Origin: Hippea sp. KM1
GTDB taxonomy: Bacteria > Campylobacterota_A > Desulfurellia > Desulfurellales > Hippeaceae
DNA: 64,000 bases
Direction of reading: 5' to 3'
Assembly (NCBI RefSeq): GCF_000526195.1
Contig: NZ_JAFP01000001.1
Coordinates: forward strand, 1,090,001-1,154,000
Shown: in pieces, positions 55,730 to 63,302 of the stretch
Layout of the letters: each line of letters begins with the position of its first letter
How positions within the stretch are numbered: position 1 is the stretch's first letter
Notes under the pieces: model-generated
The model's database searches: none
What the model was told of the DNA's origin: nothing
What the model saw: the letters and a program-made list of their open reading frames with translations, nothing else
Made by a program: the position numbers and the translations under genes

Positions 55730-55805
55730 TGGTGAGCCGCGTAGGGATCGAACCTACGACCGACGGATTAAGAGTCCGTTGCTCTACCAGCTGAGCTAGC
55801 GGCCC
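55730..55805 (-). tRNA. tRNA-Lys (anticodon CTT)
   Basis: 76 nt with encoded CCA. The acceptor GGGCCGC/GCGGCTC has one G-T pair; the loop CTCTTAA gives CTT. It complements the TTT isoacceptor at 26982. Confidence 0.96.
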
Positions 55806-55816
55806 ACTCGCCAATG

Positions 55817-55845
55817 AATATACTCATCTTACCCCGATTAGTCAA
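55817..55845 (-). promoter_or_regulatory. Promoter of tRNA-Lys-tRNA-His-yrdC-dapL-folK
   Basis: Minus-strand TTGACT, 17 bp, TATATT, ending 12 bp before the 5' end of tRNA-Lys. Confidence 0.82.
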
Positions 55846-55877
55846 GAGGAAAAATAACAGACCAAAAGAATTAACAA

Positions 55878-55906
55878 TTGACAACATCGCCTTACGGTAA
55901 TAAAAT
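55878..55906 (+). promoter_or_regulatory. Promoter of the AAA-ATPase gene
   Basis: Plus-strand TTGACA, 17 bp, TAAAAT, giving a leader of about 67 nt before the ATG at 55980. The leader holds a small hairpin around AGGGCTAAATTTTAACCCT. It is back-to-back with the tRNA-Lys promoter. Confidence 0.75.
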
Positions 55907-55979
55907 TTCGAAAAGCTCAACGGGAGGGCTAAATTTTAACCCTGTATTTAAATCTTACACCTATTAGAGTGCAAGTGCT

Positions 55980-57524
55980 ATGAAAAAACTCCCAATAGGC
56001 ATCCAGACCTTTAGCGAGATCATACAAGAAGGTTATTACTATGTTGACAAAACAGAGTTTGCATACAAGCTCTTGACAAAGGGCAAGTATTACTTCCTCT
56101 CCCGCCCCAGACGCTTCGGCAAATCACTCTTCCTTGACACATTGGCAGAGATATTCTTAGGACACAAGGAGCTATTCAAAGGACTATACATCTATGACAA
56201 GTATGACTTCAAGCCCCACCCTGTTATAAGGATATCATTTGGCAGCGGGGATTACTCTTTGGATGAGAGCCAGACGATCAATGAGATAAAGTACATATTA
56301 GAGGACAACTTGGAGACTCTGGGTTTAGAGTGTAAAGACCTAAATGACTTCAAAGACTGTTTCAGACAACTCATAAAAGAAGCCTATCTTAAACACTCCC
56401 AACGAGTCGTCATCCTCATAGACGAATACGACAAACCCATCCTTGACAACATCACAAACAAGGATATGGCAAAAAGGGCAAGAAACATTCTAAAGAACTT
56501 CTACTCTGTGATAAAGGACAGCGACAGATATATCAGGTTTGTCTTTATCACTGGAGTAAGCAAGTTCTCAAAGCTCAACCTCTTCAGTGGTTTGAACAAC
56601 TTAGAGGACATCACCCTCAATGAAGAGTTTGCAGAGATCTGTGGTTATACACATGATGATCTGTTGACCGTCTTCAAAGACAGAATAGAGGGTATAGACT
56701 TAGAGTTGGTCAAGAGGTGGTATAATGGCTACAACTACTTTGGCAAACCCCTATACAACCCATTTGACATACTTCTGTTTCTCTCAAACAACGGCACATT
56801 CCGCAACTACTGGTGGCAGACAGGAAACCCATCGTTTCTGATAGAATTACTAAAAGAGGATGATTACTATATCCCTGAGCTTGAATACTCAGAGGTTACA
56901 GAAGAGATACTGAATGCGTTTGATGTTGACTACATTGACCTAAGGGCACTTCTTTGGCAAACAGGTTATTTGACATTTGACAAAAGGATAGCAGACAACC
57001 TTGGGGGATACACCTACACACTCAGGGTACCAAACACAGAGGTGAGAATCTCACTAAACCAGCTCCTCATAGATTATCTAACCAACCAAAGACAACAGAA
57101 GGCCAGATACCGCCTTGATATGTTCAACTATTTAAACAGAAACGACATCAACGGTTTTGTTGAACTGTTTAAGAAGATCTTTGCCTCTATTCCATACACA
57201 AACTATGTAAACAATGTAATATCAAACTACGAGGGTTATTACAGCAGCGTTGTTTTTGTCTACCTGATGGCTTTGGGCTATGATGTGATACCTGAGGATA
57301 TAACAAACAGGGGAAGGATTGATTTAGCAGTTAAGACAGAGGATAAGATACTGATTGTTGAGTTCAAGGTTGATGCAAAAGAGCAGCCGATAAAGCAGAT
57401 AAAAGAGAGAAGATACTACGAGAAATACCTGAATGAGAACAAAGAGATATACCTCATTGGTATGGTGTTTGACTCAAAGGAGAGGAATATTAGCCAGTGG
57501 GAAGTTGAGAGGGTGGATGGGTGA
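55980..57524 (+). CDS. AAA-ATPase / PD-(D/E)XK nuclease-like protein (DUF1703 group)
   Basis: 514-residue member of a mobile, often multi-copy family. The N-terminal domain begins MKKLPIGIQTFSEIIQEGYYYVDKT, with Walker A in SRPRRFGKSLFLDTLAEIF and Walker B VVILIDEYDKPIL. The C-terminal domain has GRIDLAVKTEDKILIVEFKVD, a PD-(D/E)XK nuclease pattern (Asp, then Glu-x-Lys). Cellular role is unknown; defence or selfish-element roles have been suggested. It has its own promoter and marks the start of the accessory region. The gene end runs into an 8-bp tandem repeat covering the stop codon. Confidence 0.88.
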   Translation: MKKLPIGIQTFSEIIQEGYYYVDKTEFAYKLLTKGKYYFLSRPRRFGKSLFLDTLAEIFLGHKELFKGLYIYDKYDFKPHPVIRISFGSGDYSLDESQTINEIKYILEDNLETLGLECKDLNDFKDCFRQLIKEAYLKHSQRVVILIDEYDKPILDNITNKDMAKRARNILKNFYSVIKDSDRYIRFVFITGVSKFSKLNLFSGLNNLEDITLNEEFAEICGYTHDDLLTVFKDRIEGIDLELVKRWYNGYNYFGKPLYNPFDILLFLSNNGTFRNYWWQTGNPSFLIELLKEDDYYIPELEYSEVTEEILNAFDVDYIDLRALLWQTGYLTFDKRIADNLGGYTYTLRVPNTEVRISLNQLLIDYLTNQRQQKARYRLDMFNYLNRNDINGFVELFKKIFASIPYTNYVNNVISNYEGYYSSVVFVYLMALGYDVIPEDITNRGRIDLAVKTEDKILIVEFKVDAKEQPIKQIKERRYYEKYLNENKEIYLIGMVFDSKERNISQWEVERVDG

Positions 57525-57554
57525 ATGAGTAGATGGGTAAATGGGTGGATGGGG
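57515..57554 (+). repeat. 8-bp tandem repeat (five units of RRATGGGT) over the AAA-ATPase stop codon
   Basis: Five consecutive octamers: GGATGGGT, GAATGAGT, AGATGGGT, AAATGGGT, GGATGGGG. The first unit encodes the last residues and the stop codon lies at the first unit boundary. Since 8 is not a multiple of 3, unit gain or loss upstream of the stop would shift the C-terminal frame. Confidence 0.85.
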
Positions 57555-57575
57555 AATTCCCTTTTTTCCATCTAC

Positions 57576-57660
57576 GAGGTGCAAAAAAGGGGGGGCGGGG
57601 AATGAAGGATTTTGGATTTTGGGTTGGGAATGGTGAGTTGGGGTGCTGGTTTTGCACCTC
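57576..57660. repeat. 11-bp inverted repeat flanking a G-rich stretch
   Basis: GAGGTGCAAAA (57576-57586) and its exact complement TTTTGCACCTC (57650-57660) bracket a 63-bp purine-rich segment with a run of seven G. It lies between the convergent AAA-ATPase and NrN-CorA genes. No T-tract follows either arm, so it is not a clear terminator. It could be a cruciform or the remnant ends of a small element. Confidence 0.6.
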
Positions 57661-57678
57661 TATAAAGCTGAATTAGTA

Positions 57679-59922
57679 TTACCCGGAAAAATAAAAACAT
57701 CCGAAACTCAATAATATTACAATTGCAAAGGAGATAAGAAATAGTATTAGGCCAGAAAGTTTTGTGTATTTGCCTTGTTTAAGTCCAAGAAAGCCCGCAA
57801 CAAACGATAAAACAAGGGCGAAGATACCTAACACTATTCCTAAAAAATTGTTGCATTTATCGAAATTACCCACATTCATACCCAAGATTCCTGCAATTAA
57901 AGATGGAGGCAGCAAAAGATAGCCCAGCTTATTCAGGCTATCCAGCTCCATATTCCTTTTACTCTCAACCCTGAAATTGATATAGTTGTTCAGCTCTTCA
58001 ATCTCCCTATCAAAATCCTTTAGCAAACCCTCTATGCCCATCACAGCAAAGGCCTTCCTGTAAATTTCAATACCCTGATCCTGGGGTGTTATTTCCTTGA
58101 AATATATGCCGTTTAGAAAACTTAAGTATTTTTCATAAATCCCCTTTGCCTCTTCTGATATATTATCAAAACTCTCTTTTTCGCTTATCAATTGCACCAT
58201 TTTTTGCACCTGTGTATTCAGATAAACAAGATAGGCCTTATAAGACAATAGAAGAATAACCATATCGAAATACATGCTATTTGCATGCTCCATGATAAAA
58301 TCCGCGCTGCTTATGCCCACAAACGAATATCTCGTTATACCCCATAAAGTGCCCCAATCAATCCATCTATCGTAAGTTGACTCTTTCACGACCTCCTTAC
58401 AAAAAACCCTATTGGCACATGATTTATCTTTTCCATCAACAAACAGAAACTTATACCACCAATCGTCATCAACATAACCATACTCACCACTATCGAACTT
58501 CATAAGCCTATTTAAAACCCTTTTCTTCTCATCCAAATGAAAGCTGACAACAAACATCCTATCGTCAATTATAGGCAGAACCGCATCTCCGACTATCTTT
58601 TTGATAAACGACGGTATCATCTTTGATTCAACCCTATCCAACTTGGCAATCTCACCATCCAAGCTTTTAAAATTAGAAAAGTCTTCAACAACAGTATGAC
58701 CGTTTATCTTAAGTTCTATCCTATCCGCCAAAAAAGCATCTTTCGCTGCTTCCACAAAATCATTATTTTTTTTCAAAAATTGCGGATATATCCTTCTTCC
58801 AAAGTCGTTTATCTTGAGTATCTCATTTTCGTTGTATTCGTAGTTTTTAAGATGAAACGATAAAATGCCAATACTTTTATCGAACACATAAAGCGTAAGC
58901 TTCTCTAAAATCAAAGAAAACTCATTCTCTTCTTTTTTCATTTTGATTTTGATTTTATAAACAGATCCTTCTTCAGCGATTAACTCTTTTGTCTCACTTA
59001 GAGAATTTTCACCAGTTCTTGGAAAAAGCACTTTTCTTATATGCGGATAAAAATAAGAAAACTCGTTATAAAGCCCAGCAGAGTTCAATTCTGTTTTAGC
59101 TTCCCGCCACTCTCCAAATTCACATTTATTGAGCGCATCTCTGAATTTATCGTAATCCTTGATCACAAAAGGAAACATAAAGGTATGTGTACTAACAGGT
59201 CTACCAACAGCCATTAGAACCCTCTTTAGCACATTTTTATCTATTTTTTTATTAACGCCCAAAAACCCTCTTTCGCCGCCTCCCCAAAAATCGGCCTTAA
59301 TCCCAATTTTTTCAAGATAGTTTTGTAAATCCTCCACATCAAAGCCATAAAACATCGCAAGCCTATCATTATAGACAATAAACTCCATCCACGGCTTTTC
59401 AAAGAAAATCCTATCGCAAAGCGGGGAGAAGCGCTCATAGTTAAAGTAAATAATTCTCTTTAATTCCACACTCTTTGACGCTTCTTCTTCTTGCTCTGAC
59501 ACACCCTGGCACAGTCTATCCAGCCTTCTTATTCTTTCTATATCAGCCATGCCAAATCCCTCGTTCATTAAGGCCTTAATATAAGCCTTATCATTCAACG
59601 CAACTGCATATTCAAATCTGCTTAATTTATGATTTAAAATCACTGCTACCTGCTCAATACTTGAGGGTTTATCTGAATTATCGTTGTGGTGGTCTATAAA
59701 AACAACATTGCCGTTTTTTATGTTAAGGTCGTTTTCAAGCTCTACGGCATAAATTGTTTGGTTTTTGAACTGCTCAAGCTCTGACTTGTATGCACTAATC
59801 TTTGCGCCCCACTCAAGGTTTTTGTCGATAAACTTAACGCCATGCTTTTTTAGTATCCTCTTTATGGCGCACATCTCCAAATCTCTGCCACCTAATAGGA
59901 AAACCATATCACTATTTTGCAT
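57679..59922 (-). CDS. Putative DHH-DHHA1 (NrN-like) phosphodiesterase fused to CorA-type membrane effector, CRISPR-adjacent
   Basis: 747 residues from the ATG at 59922 (an in-frame TTG at 59934 is possible). Residues 1-225 look like a DHH-DHHA1 phosphodiesterase: FLLGGRDLEM (acidic motif I, 9-18), VFIDHHND (DHH at 77-79), ALNDKAY (Asp about 111) and WGGGERGFLGV (213-223), a degenerate DHHA1 GGGHxxAxG motif. From about 240 it resembles CorA proteins: THTFMFPF, WGTLWGITRYSFVG, a long helical region, and three C-terminal hydrophobic segments, with the CorA signature GMN (681-683) after the first. In type III CRISPR systems CorA is a SAM-AMP-gated membrane effector and NrN degrades SAM-AMP. The fusion would join effector and off-switch. 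It lies 47 bp downstream of a CRISPR array on the same strand. No cas10 is in the window. CorA-type Mg transport is the main alternative for the C-terminal part. Confidence 0.72.
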   Translation of the reverse strand: MQNSDMVFLLGGRDLEMCAIKRILKKHGVKFIDKNLEWGAKISAYKSELEQFKNQTIYAVELENDLNIKNGNVVFIDHHNDNSDKPSSIEQVAVILNHKLSRFEYAVALNDKAYIKALMNEGFGMADIERIRRLDRLCQGVSEQEEEASKSVELKRIIYFNYERFSPLCDRIFFEKPWMEFIVYNDRLAMFYGFDVEDLQNYLEKIGIKADFWGGGERGFLGVNKKIDKNVLKRVLMAVGRPVSTHTFMFPFVIKDYDKFRDALNKCEFGEWREAKTELNSAGLYNEFSYFYPHIRKVLFPRTGENSLSETKELIAEEGSVYKIKIKMKKEENEFSLILEKLTLYVFDKSIGILSFHLKNYEYNENEILKINDFGRRIYPQFLKKNNDFVEAAKDAFLADRIELKINGHTVVEDFSNFKSLDGEIAKLDRVESKMIPSFIKKIVGDAVLPIIDDRMFVVSFHLDEKKRVLNRLMKFDSGEYGYVDDDWWYKFLFVDGKDKSCANRVFCKEVVKESTYDRWIDWGTLWGITRYSFVGISSADFIMEHANSMYFDMVILLLSYKAYLVYLNTQVQKMVQLISEKESFDNISEEAKGIYEKYLSFLNGIYFKEITPQDQGIEIYRKAFAVMGIEGLLKDFDREIEELNNYINFRVESKRNMELDSLNKLGYLLLPPSLIAGILGMNVGNFDKCNNFLGIVLGIFALVLSFVAGFLGLKQGKYTKLSGLILFLISFAIVILLSFGCFYFSG

Positions 59923-59969
59923 ACTCAATCCCAATAGTCAATAGATCTCACAAATATCAAAATCGGGGA

Positions 59970-61101
59970 GTAATTAAATCACCATTCAACATACTCCCCA
60001 GTCGACAAGACTAAGATTAACGTATATTTCTGGGATGATGGAATGTCTCGAAATCACCATTCAACATACTCCTCAGTCGACAGTTTGTTGCGCAACAGCT
60101 AAGGAAATGGTTTAAAGATGTCTCGAAATCACCATTCAACATACTCCTCAGTCGACGAGACTAATCAATTTCATAAAAAGGTCTGCTCCTCAGTACACGT
60201 CTCGAAATCACCATTCAACATACTCCTCAGTCGACAGTTGAATACGAGTTGAATGGACATCATCTAGATTATGTGGCATTCGTCTCGAAATCACCATTTA
60301 ACATACTCCCCAGTCGACTCCGGTCTAATCGTCGGAACACTGCTCGTTGAGGCGAAATATCTCGTCTCGAAATCACCATTTAACATACTCCTCAGTCGAC
60401 TTGTCAATTTTATTAAGCGAACAGCTCCGATGTATAGCAACGCAGGTCTCGAAATCACCATTTAACATACTCCTCAGTCGACGTTCTGTCGAAGTTATTG
60501 CTAAAAGATAAACCCAACGAGTATTTCGTCTCGAAATCACCATTTAACATACTCCTCAGTCGACACTACTACTGAAAGACAAACCAGATAACTATATAGA
60601 GAAAGGTCTCGAAATCACCATTTAACATACTCCTCAGTCGACTGGTTCAAATATGGGTTCTGCAGCGGCTTGATTATGTCTCGAAATCACCATTTAACAT
60701 ACTCCTCAGTCGACAACTTCTATTCTCACACTCTATAGGAACTTAAAAAAGAATGTCTCGAAATCACCATTTAACATACTCCTCAGTCGACCACATTTGA
60801 AGTAGACGCTCCGAAAGTAGAGGACTGGATGGAGTCTCGAAATCACCATTTAACATACTCCTCAGTCGACTTATTATAATCATTTCATTCGGTTTTATTT
60901 TGTATCTAATGTCTCGAAATCACCATTTAACATACTCCTCAGTCGACTTATCAGAATGTCAGAGCGAAAGCTGGAAACATACATTTTATGTCTCGAAATC
61001 ACCATTTAACATACTCCTCAGTCGACAGGTGAGTTATGATGACATTCGAGGGTCAACTGCAAAAGTCTCGAAATCACCATTTAACATACTCCTCAGTCGA
61101 C
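59970..61101 (-). CRISPR. CRISPR array: 15 repeats of 37 bp, 14 spacers
   Basis: Repeats begin GTCTCGAAATCACCAT and end CTCCTCAGTCGAC in plus orientation. Starts: 59970 (degenerate), 60045, 60120, 60199, 60282, 60364, 60446, 60528, 60606, 60678, 60755, 60834, 60911, 60990, 61065. Spacers are 35-46 bp. The left terminal repeat has lost its first bases, and repeats 1-4 carry a C where later ones have T, so the left end is the old (trailer) end and the leader lies right. A matching minus-strand promoter sits at 61116-61144, so crRNAs read leftward and the repeat reads GTCGACTGAGG...TTTCGAGAC. No cas genes accompany it here. Confidence 0.97.
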
Positions 61102-61115
61102 TGATGTTATAACTA

Positions 61116-61144
61116 AGCATAATGCAAATTACCGATTTTTTCAA
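61116..61144 (-). promoter_or_regulatory. CRISPR leader promoter
   Basis: Minus-strand TTGAAA, 17 bp, TATGCT, 14 bp upstream of the first (newest) repeat, in an AT-rich leader. Transcription would start near 61109 and run through the array toward the NrN-CorA gene. Confidence 0.7.
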
Positions 61145-61178
61145 ATCAATATCTCTTGTTGTTTCTATGCAGTGATGC

Positions 61179-61500
61179 AAAAAAGTTGGAGAATGTATGC
61201 CTAAATTCATTTTCAAACCTTGCATTCTGGGCATGTCATTTCCATATATTGGCGTCATGACAACAAATTAACTTTTGAAAAAGTTAGAGAATCACCTTGT
61301 AAAATACAAAACAACCCTCGATTCTCCAACTTTTGCAAAAACACCCCTTAGAAAATGGCGTCAAATTAACATCCAAAAATCGCAAAAATCGAAAAGTTGG
61401 AGAATCGATTTTCAGAAAGACAAAAATATGGGATTCTCCAACTTTTTTGAAGCGATAACGAAATTATGTAAAAAATAAGGGGTAAAAAAGTTGGAGAATC
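61179..61500. repeat. Six dispersed copies of AAAAGTTGGAGAATC in direct and inverted orientation
   Basis: Copies: 61179-61194 (+), 61277-61293 (+, one mismatch), 61320-61335 (-), 61391-61406 (+), 61432-61449 (-), 61483-61500 (+). Copies 2/3 and 4/5 face each other and could form hairpins of about 15 bp. The 61102-61580 interval contains no convincing gene. The set lies between the leftward CRISPR promoter and the rightward TerB-GTPase promoter, so operator sites for a shared regulator are plausible. Confidence 0.9.
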
Positions 61501-61520
61501 AACAGAGGTGGGGATAGTAT

Positions 61521-61549
61521 TTGACAGGGTTAGTTTATGGGATTAGAAT
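61521..61549 (+). promoter_or_regulatory. Promoter of the TerB-GTPase operon
   Basis: Plus-strand TTGACA, 17 bp, TAGAAT, followed about 25 bp later by AGGAGGT before the GTG start at 61581. The sixth copy of the 15-bp repeat ends 20 bp upstream of the -35. Confidence 0.78.
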
Positions 61550-61580
61550 TTAGTAAAAACACAATTTTAGGAGGTGTAAT

Positions 61581-61979
61581 GTGTTTCTGAATAAACTCAC
61601 TGATGACGAAAAAAAAGCTTTTATTAAACTTGCTTATTACCTGGCGAAAATAGACAAAAGGTTTTCAAAGGAAGAAAAGGATATTGTCTCTTCTTTTTTG
61701 AGAGAAATGAATATGGAAGACCCTGGTTTTAACGAGGAAGAGTTTGATTTATATGATGTTCTGTCTAATTTTAAAAGGAAAATTTCTAAAAACATTGTAG
61801 TTGTTGAGCTGTTTAGCCTTGCTTTAATTGATGATTATATGAGTATTGAAGAGAATGAACTGTTGAAAAAAGTTATTAATTATTTTGAAATAGACCCAAA
61901 GCTATTAATTTTGCTTTATAATTTTTCTAAAGCTTATGTTTCACTCTATATTCAAGGTGAAACTCTAATAACACTTTAG
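61581..61979 (+). CDS. TerB-like protein
   Basis: 132-residue helical protein with the tellurite-resistance TerB look: AFIKLAYYLAKIDKRFSKEEKDIV followed by a second acidic helix pair (LIDDYMSIEENELLKKVINYF). TerB-like domains are metal-binding and often occur in membrane-associated defence or stress modules. The start is GTG, set by AGGAGGT seven bases upstream; an overlapping ATG in another frame stops after three codons. First gene of a four-gene operon with dynamin-like GTPases. AT-rich relative to the core genes. Confidence 0.72.
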   Translation: MFLNKLTDDEKKAFIKLAYYLAKIDKRFSKEEKDIVSSFLREMNMEDPGFNEEEFDLYDVLSNFKRKISKNIVVVELFSLALIDDYMSIEENELLKKVINYFEIDPKLLILLYNFSKAYVSLYIQGETLITL

Positions 61980-61991
61980 AGGAGTGAAGAA

Positions 61992-62861
61992 ATGGATGCA
62001 ATGGAAAAAATCATAGAAATAGAAAGACTTGTCCCAATAGCATCGGAAGACCTAAAAAAACTGAAACATTTGTTGGAGAATATGGAAAAAAACAGAAAGC
62101 CTGTAGTTGCCGCTATAGGTTTATATAACCACGGCAAGAGCTCAATATTAAACGCTTTGATTGACGATTTAGATAACAGAACTTTCAAAGTAGCCGACAA
62201 AAGAGAAACAAAGAGAATAGAAATAAAAGATATGGATGATTTTGTATACATGGATACACCTGGTATAGATGCAAGGGAAGACGACGACAGAAGGGTTTTA
62301 GACGCTGTCATGGATATTGATGCTATACTTTTTGTTCATAACCCTTCAACAGGTGAGCTTGCAAGCAAAGAAGTGGAGTTTTTACATCTGATTAGAAAGA
62401 GTTTTAAGGATGTTAGAGAATTTGCAGATAGAACGATTTTTGTGTTGTCTCGTATAGATGAATTGGAAGAGGGTGAGGTTGAAAGGGTAAAAAATAAAAT
62501 AAAAAGCCAAATAAAGGAATACTTAGGAGCTGATATTTACATAAAAGAGGTGTCGGCCAAAAGGTATTTTAAGGGTGTAAAGGAAAACAAAAATATTTTT
62601 ATTGAAAAAAGTGGTATAGTTTCCTTGATGGATGCGATTTTTACTATAATTAGATTAAATGCTGACAAAATGATGGCTTCTAAAAAAGAGAAAGTTATAA
62701 AAACCATAGATTCTATAATATCTAATTTAAACAGAAGAGCTAAAAAACTGTATAAAGAAGTAAATATTCTAACACAAGAAAAGCAAAAATTTGAGTCAGA
62801 CATTTTTGAGGAATTGTGGCTAATAAATTCTACAATAGAAGAGTACAAGAAAGCTTTATAA
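61992..62861 (+). CDS. Dynamin-like / GTP-binding protein (first GTPase)
   Basis: 289 residues. G1 is IGLYNHGKSSILNAL, G3 is MDTPGID, and the G4 position reads LSRIDE, where Ser-Arg replaces Asn-Lys, so base specificity may be relaxed. A helical C-terminal region (about 215-289) ends in a coiled coil. The layout fits a short bacterial dynamin-like or LeoA/HflX-distant GTPase. A GAGGAG ribosome-binding site precedes the ATG, 12 bp after the TerB-like stop. Confidence 0.8.
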   Translation: MDAMEKIIEIERLVPIASEDLKKLKHLLENMEKNRKPVVAAIGLYNHGKSSILNALIDDLDNRTFKVADKRETKRIEIKDMDDFVYMDTPGIDAREDDDRRVLDAVMDIDAILFVHNPSTGELASKEVEFLHLIRKSFKDVREFADRTIFVLSRIDELEEGEVERVKNKIKSQIKEYLGADIYIKEVSAKRYFKGVKENKNIFIEKSGIVSLMDAIFTIIRLNADKMMASKKEKVIKTIDSIISNLNRRAKKLYKEVNILTQEKQKFESDIFEELWLINSTIEEYKKAL

Positions 62862-62873
62862 GTGGAGGATCGT

Positions 62874-63302
62874 ATGTTTATTATATATGATTTAGTTGAA
62901 TACATTTATAATCAAATAAAAGAATTAGTTGACCCTGAGCCAACGCCAACACCGCCATCTCATGCCTATAGAAAGAAAGACGAGAGCGAGTATTTAAAAA
63001 GAAAAAAACAGGAAGAGGAGAGGCGAAGATATATATTAAGCAGGGAGTTGAACTCATACAAAAGCCAATCTGCTATATTCATGAAAAACAAATATGGAGT
63101 TACAATAAACTTTGAGCCCAGTGGGTCGGATATCCATGAGTTAGGCTCTAAACGTATAGACTTTAAAAATGTTTTTCTGGTGTCTGCAGGAGAACAATAT
63201 AAAAACCTTTGTTATGAGATAGAACAAAAGGAAAGCGAGTTAAAGAGGATAGTTGAAGCGATTAATGAATTAGAAAAAATTAAAAGGAGTATGCAGGGAT
63301 GA
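62874..63302 (+). CDS. Coiled-coil protein between the two GTPases
   Basis: About 142 residues from the ATG at 62874, which has GGAGG upstream; an in-frame GTG at 62862 overlaps that site and is rejected. A short hydrophobic N-terminus (FIIYDLVEYIYNQIKEL) is followed by a Pro-Thr stretch (DPEPTPTPPS), a highly charged helix (RKKQEEERRRYILSREL), and a C-terminal coiled coil (YEIEQKESELKRIVEAINELEKI). I do not recognise the family. The end overlaps the next start (ATGA). Probably a partner of the GTPases. Confidence 0.7.
   Translation: MFIIYDLVEYIYNQIKELVDPEPTPTPPSHAYRKKDESEYLKRKKQEEERRRYILSRELNSYKSQSAIFMKNKYGVTINFEPSGSDIHELGSKRIDFKNVFLVSAGEQYKNLCYEIEQKESELKRIVEAINELEKIKRSMQG

Noticed and set aside
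55730-55980. Integration of an accessory island at tRNA-Lys or tRNA-His
   Set aside because: The tRNA 3' ends face left, away from the accessory genes. No integrase and no repeated tRNA fragment is found to the right.
60007-61064. Strand bias claim from all 14 spacers having an open plus frame
   Set aside because: With 35-46 bp spacers an open frame in one of three is expected most of the time on either strand, so only the synonymous pair (spacers 7 and 8) is informative.
60900-61112. Open frames running through the CRISPR repeats
   Set aside because: Their peptides repeat with the array (for example SKSPFNILLSR), so they are artefacts of the repeat sequence.
61275-61478. Open frame of 67 codons in the region right of the array
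   Set aside because: It is built from the dispersed 15-bp repeats, has no ribosome-binding site and no recognisable protein pattern.
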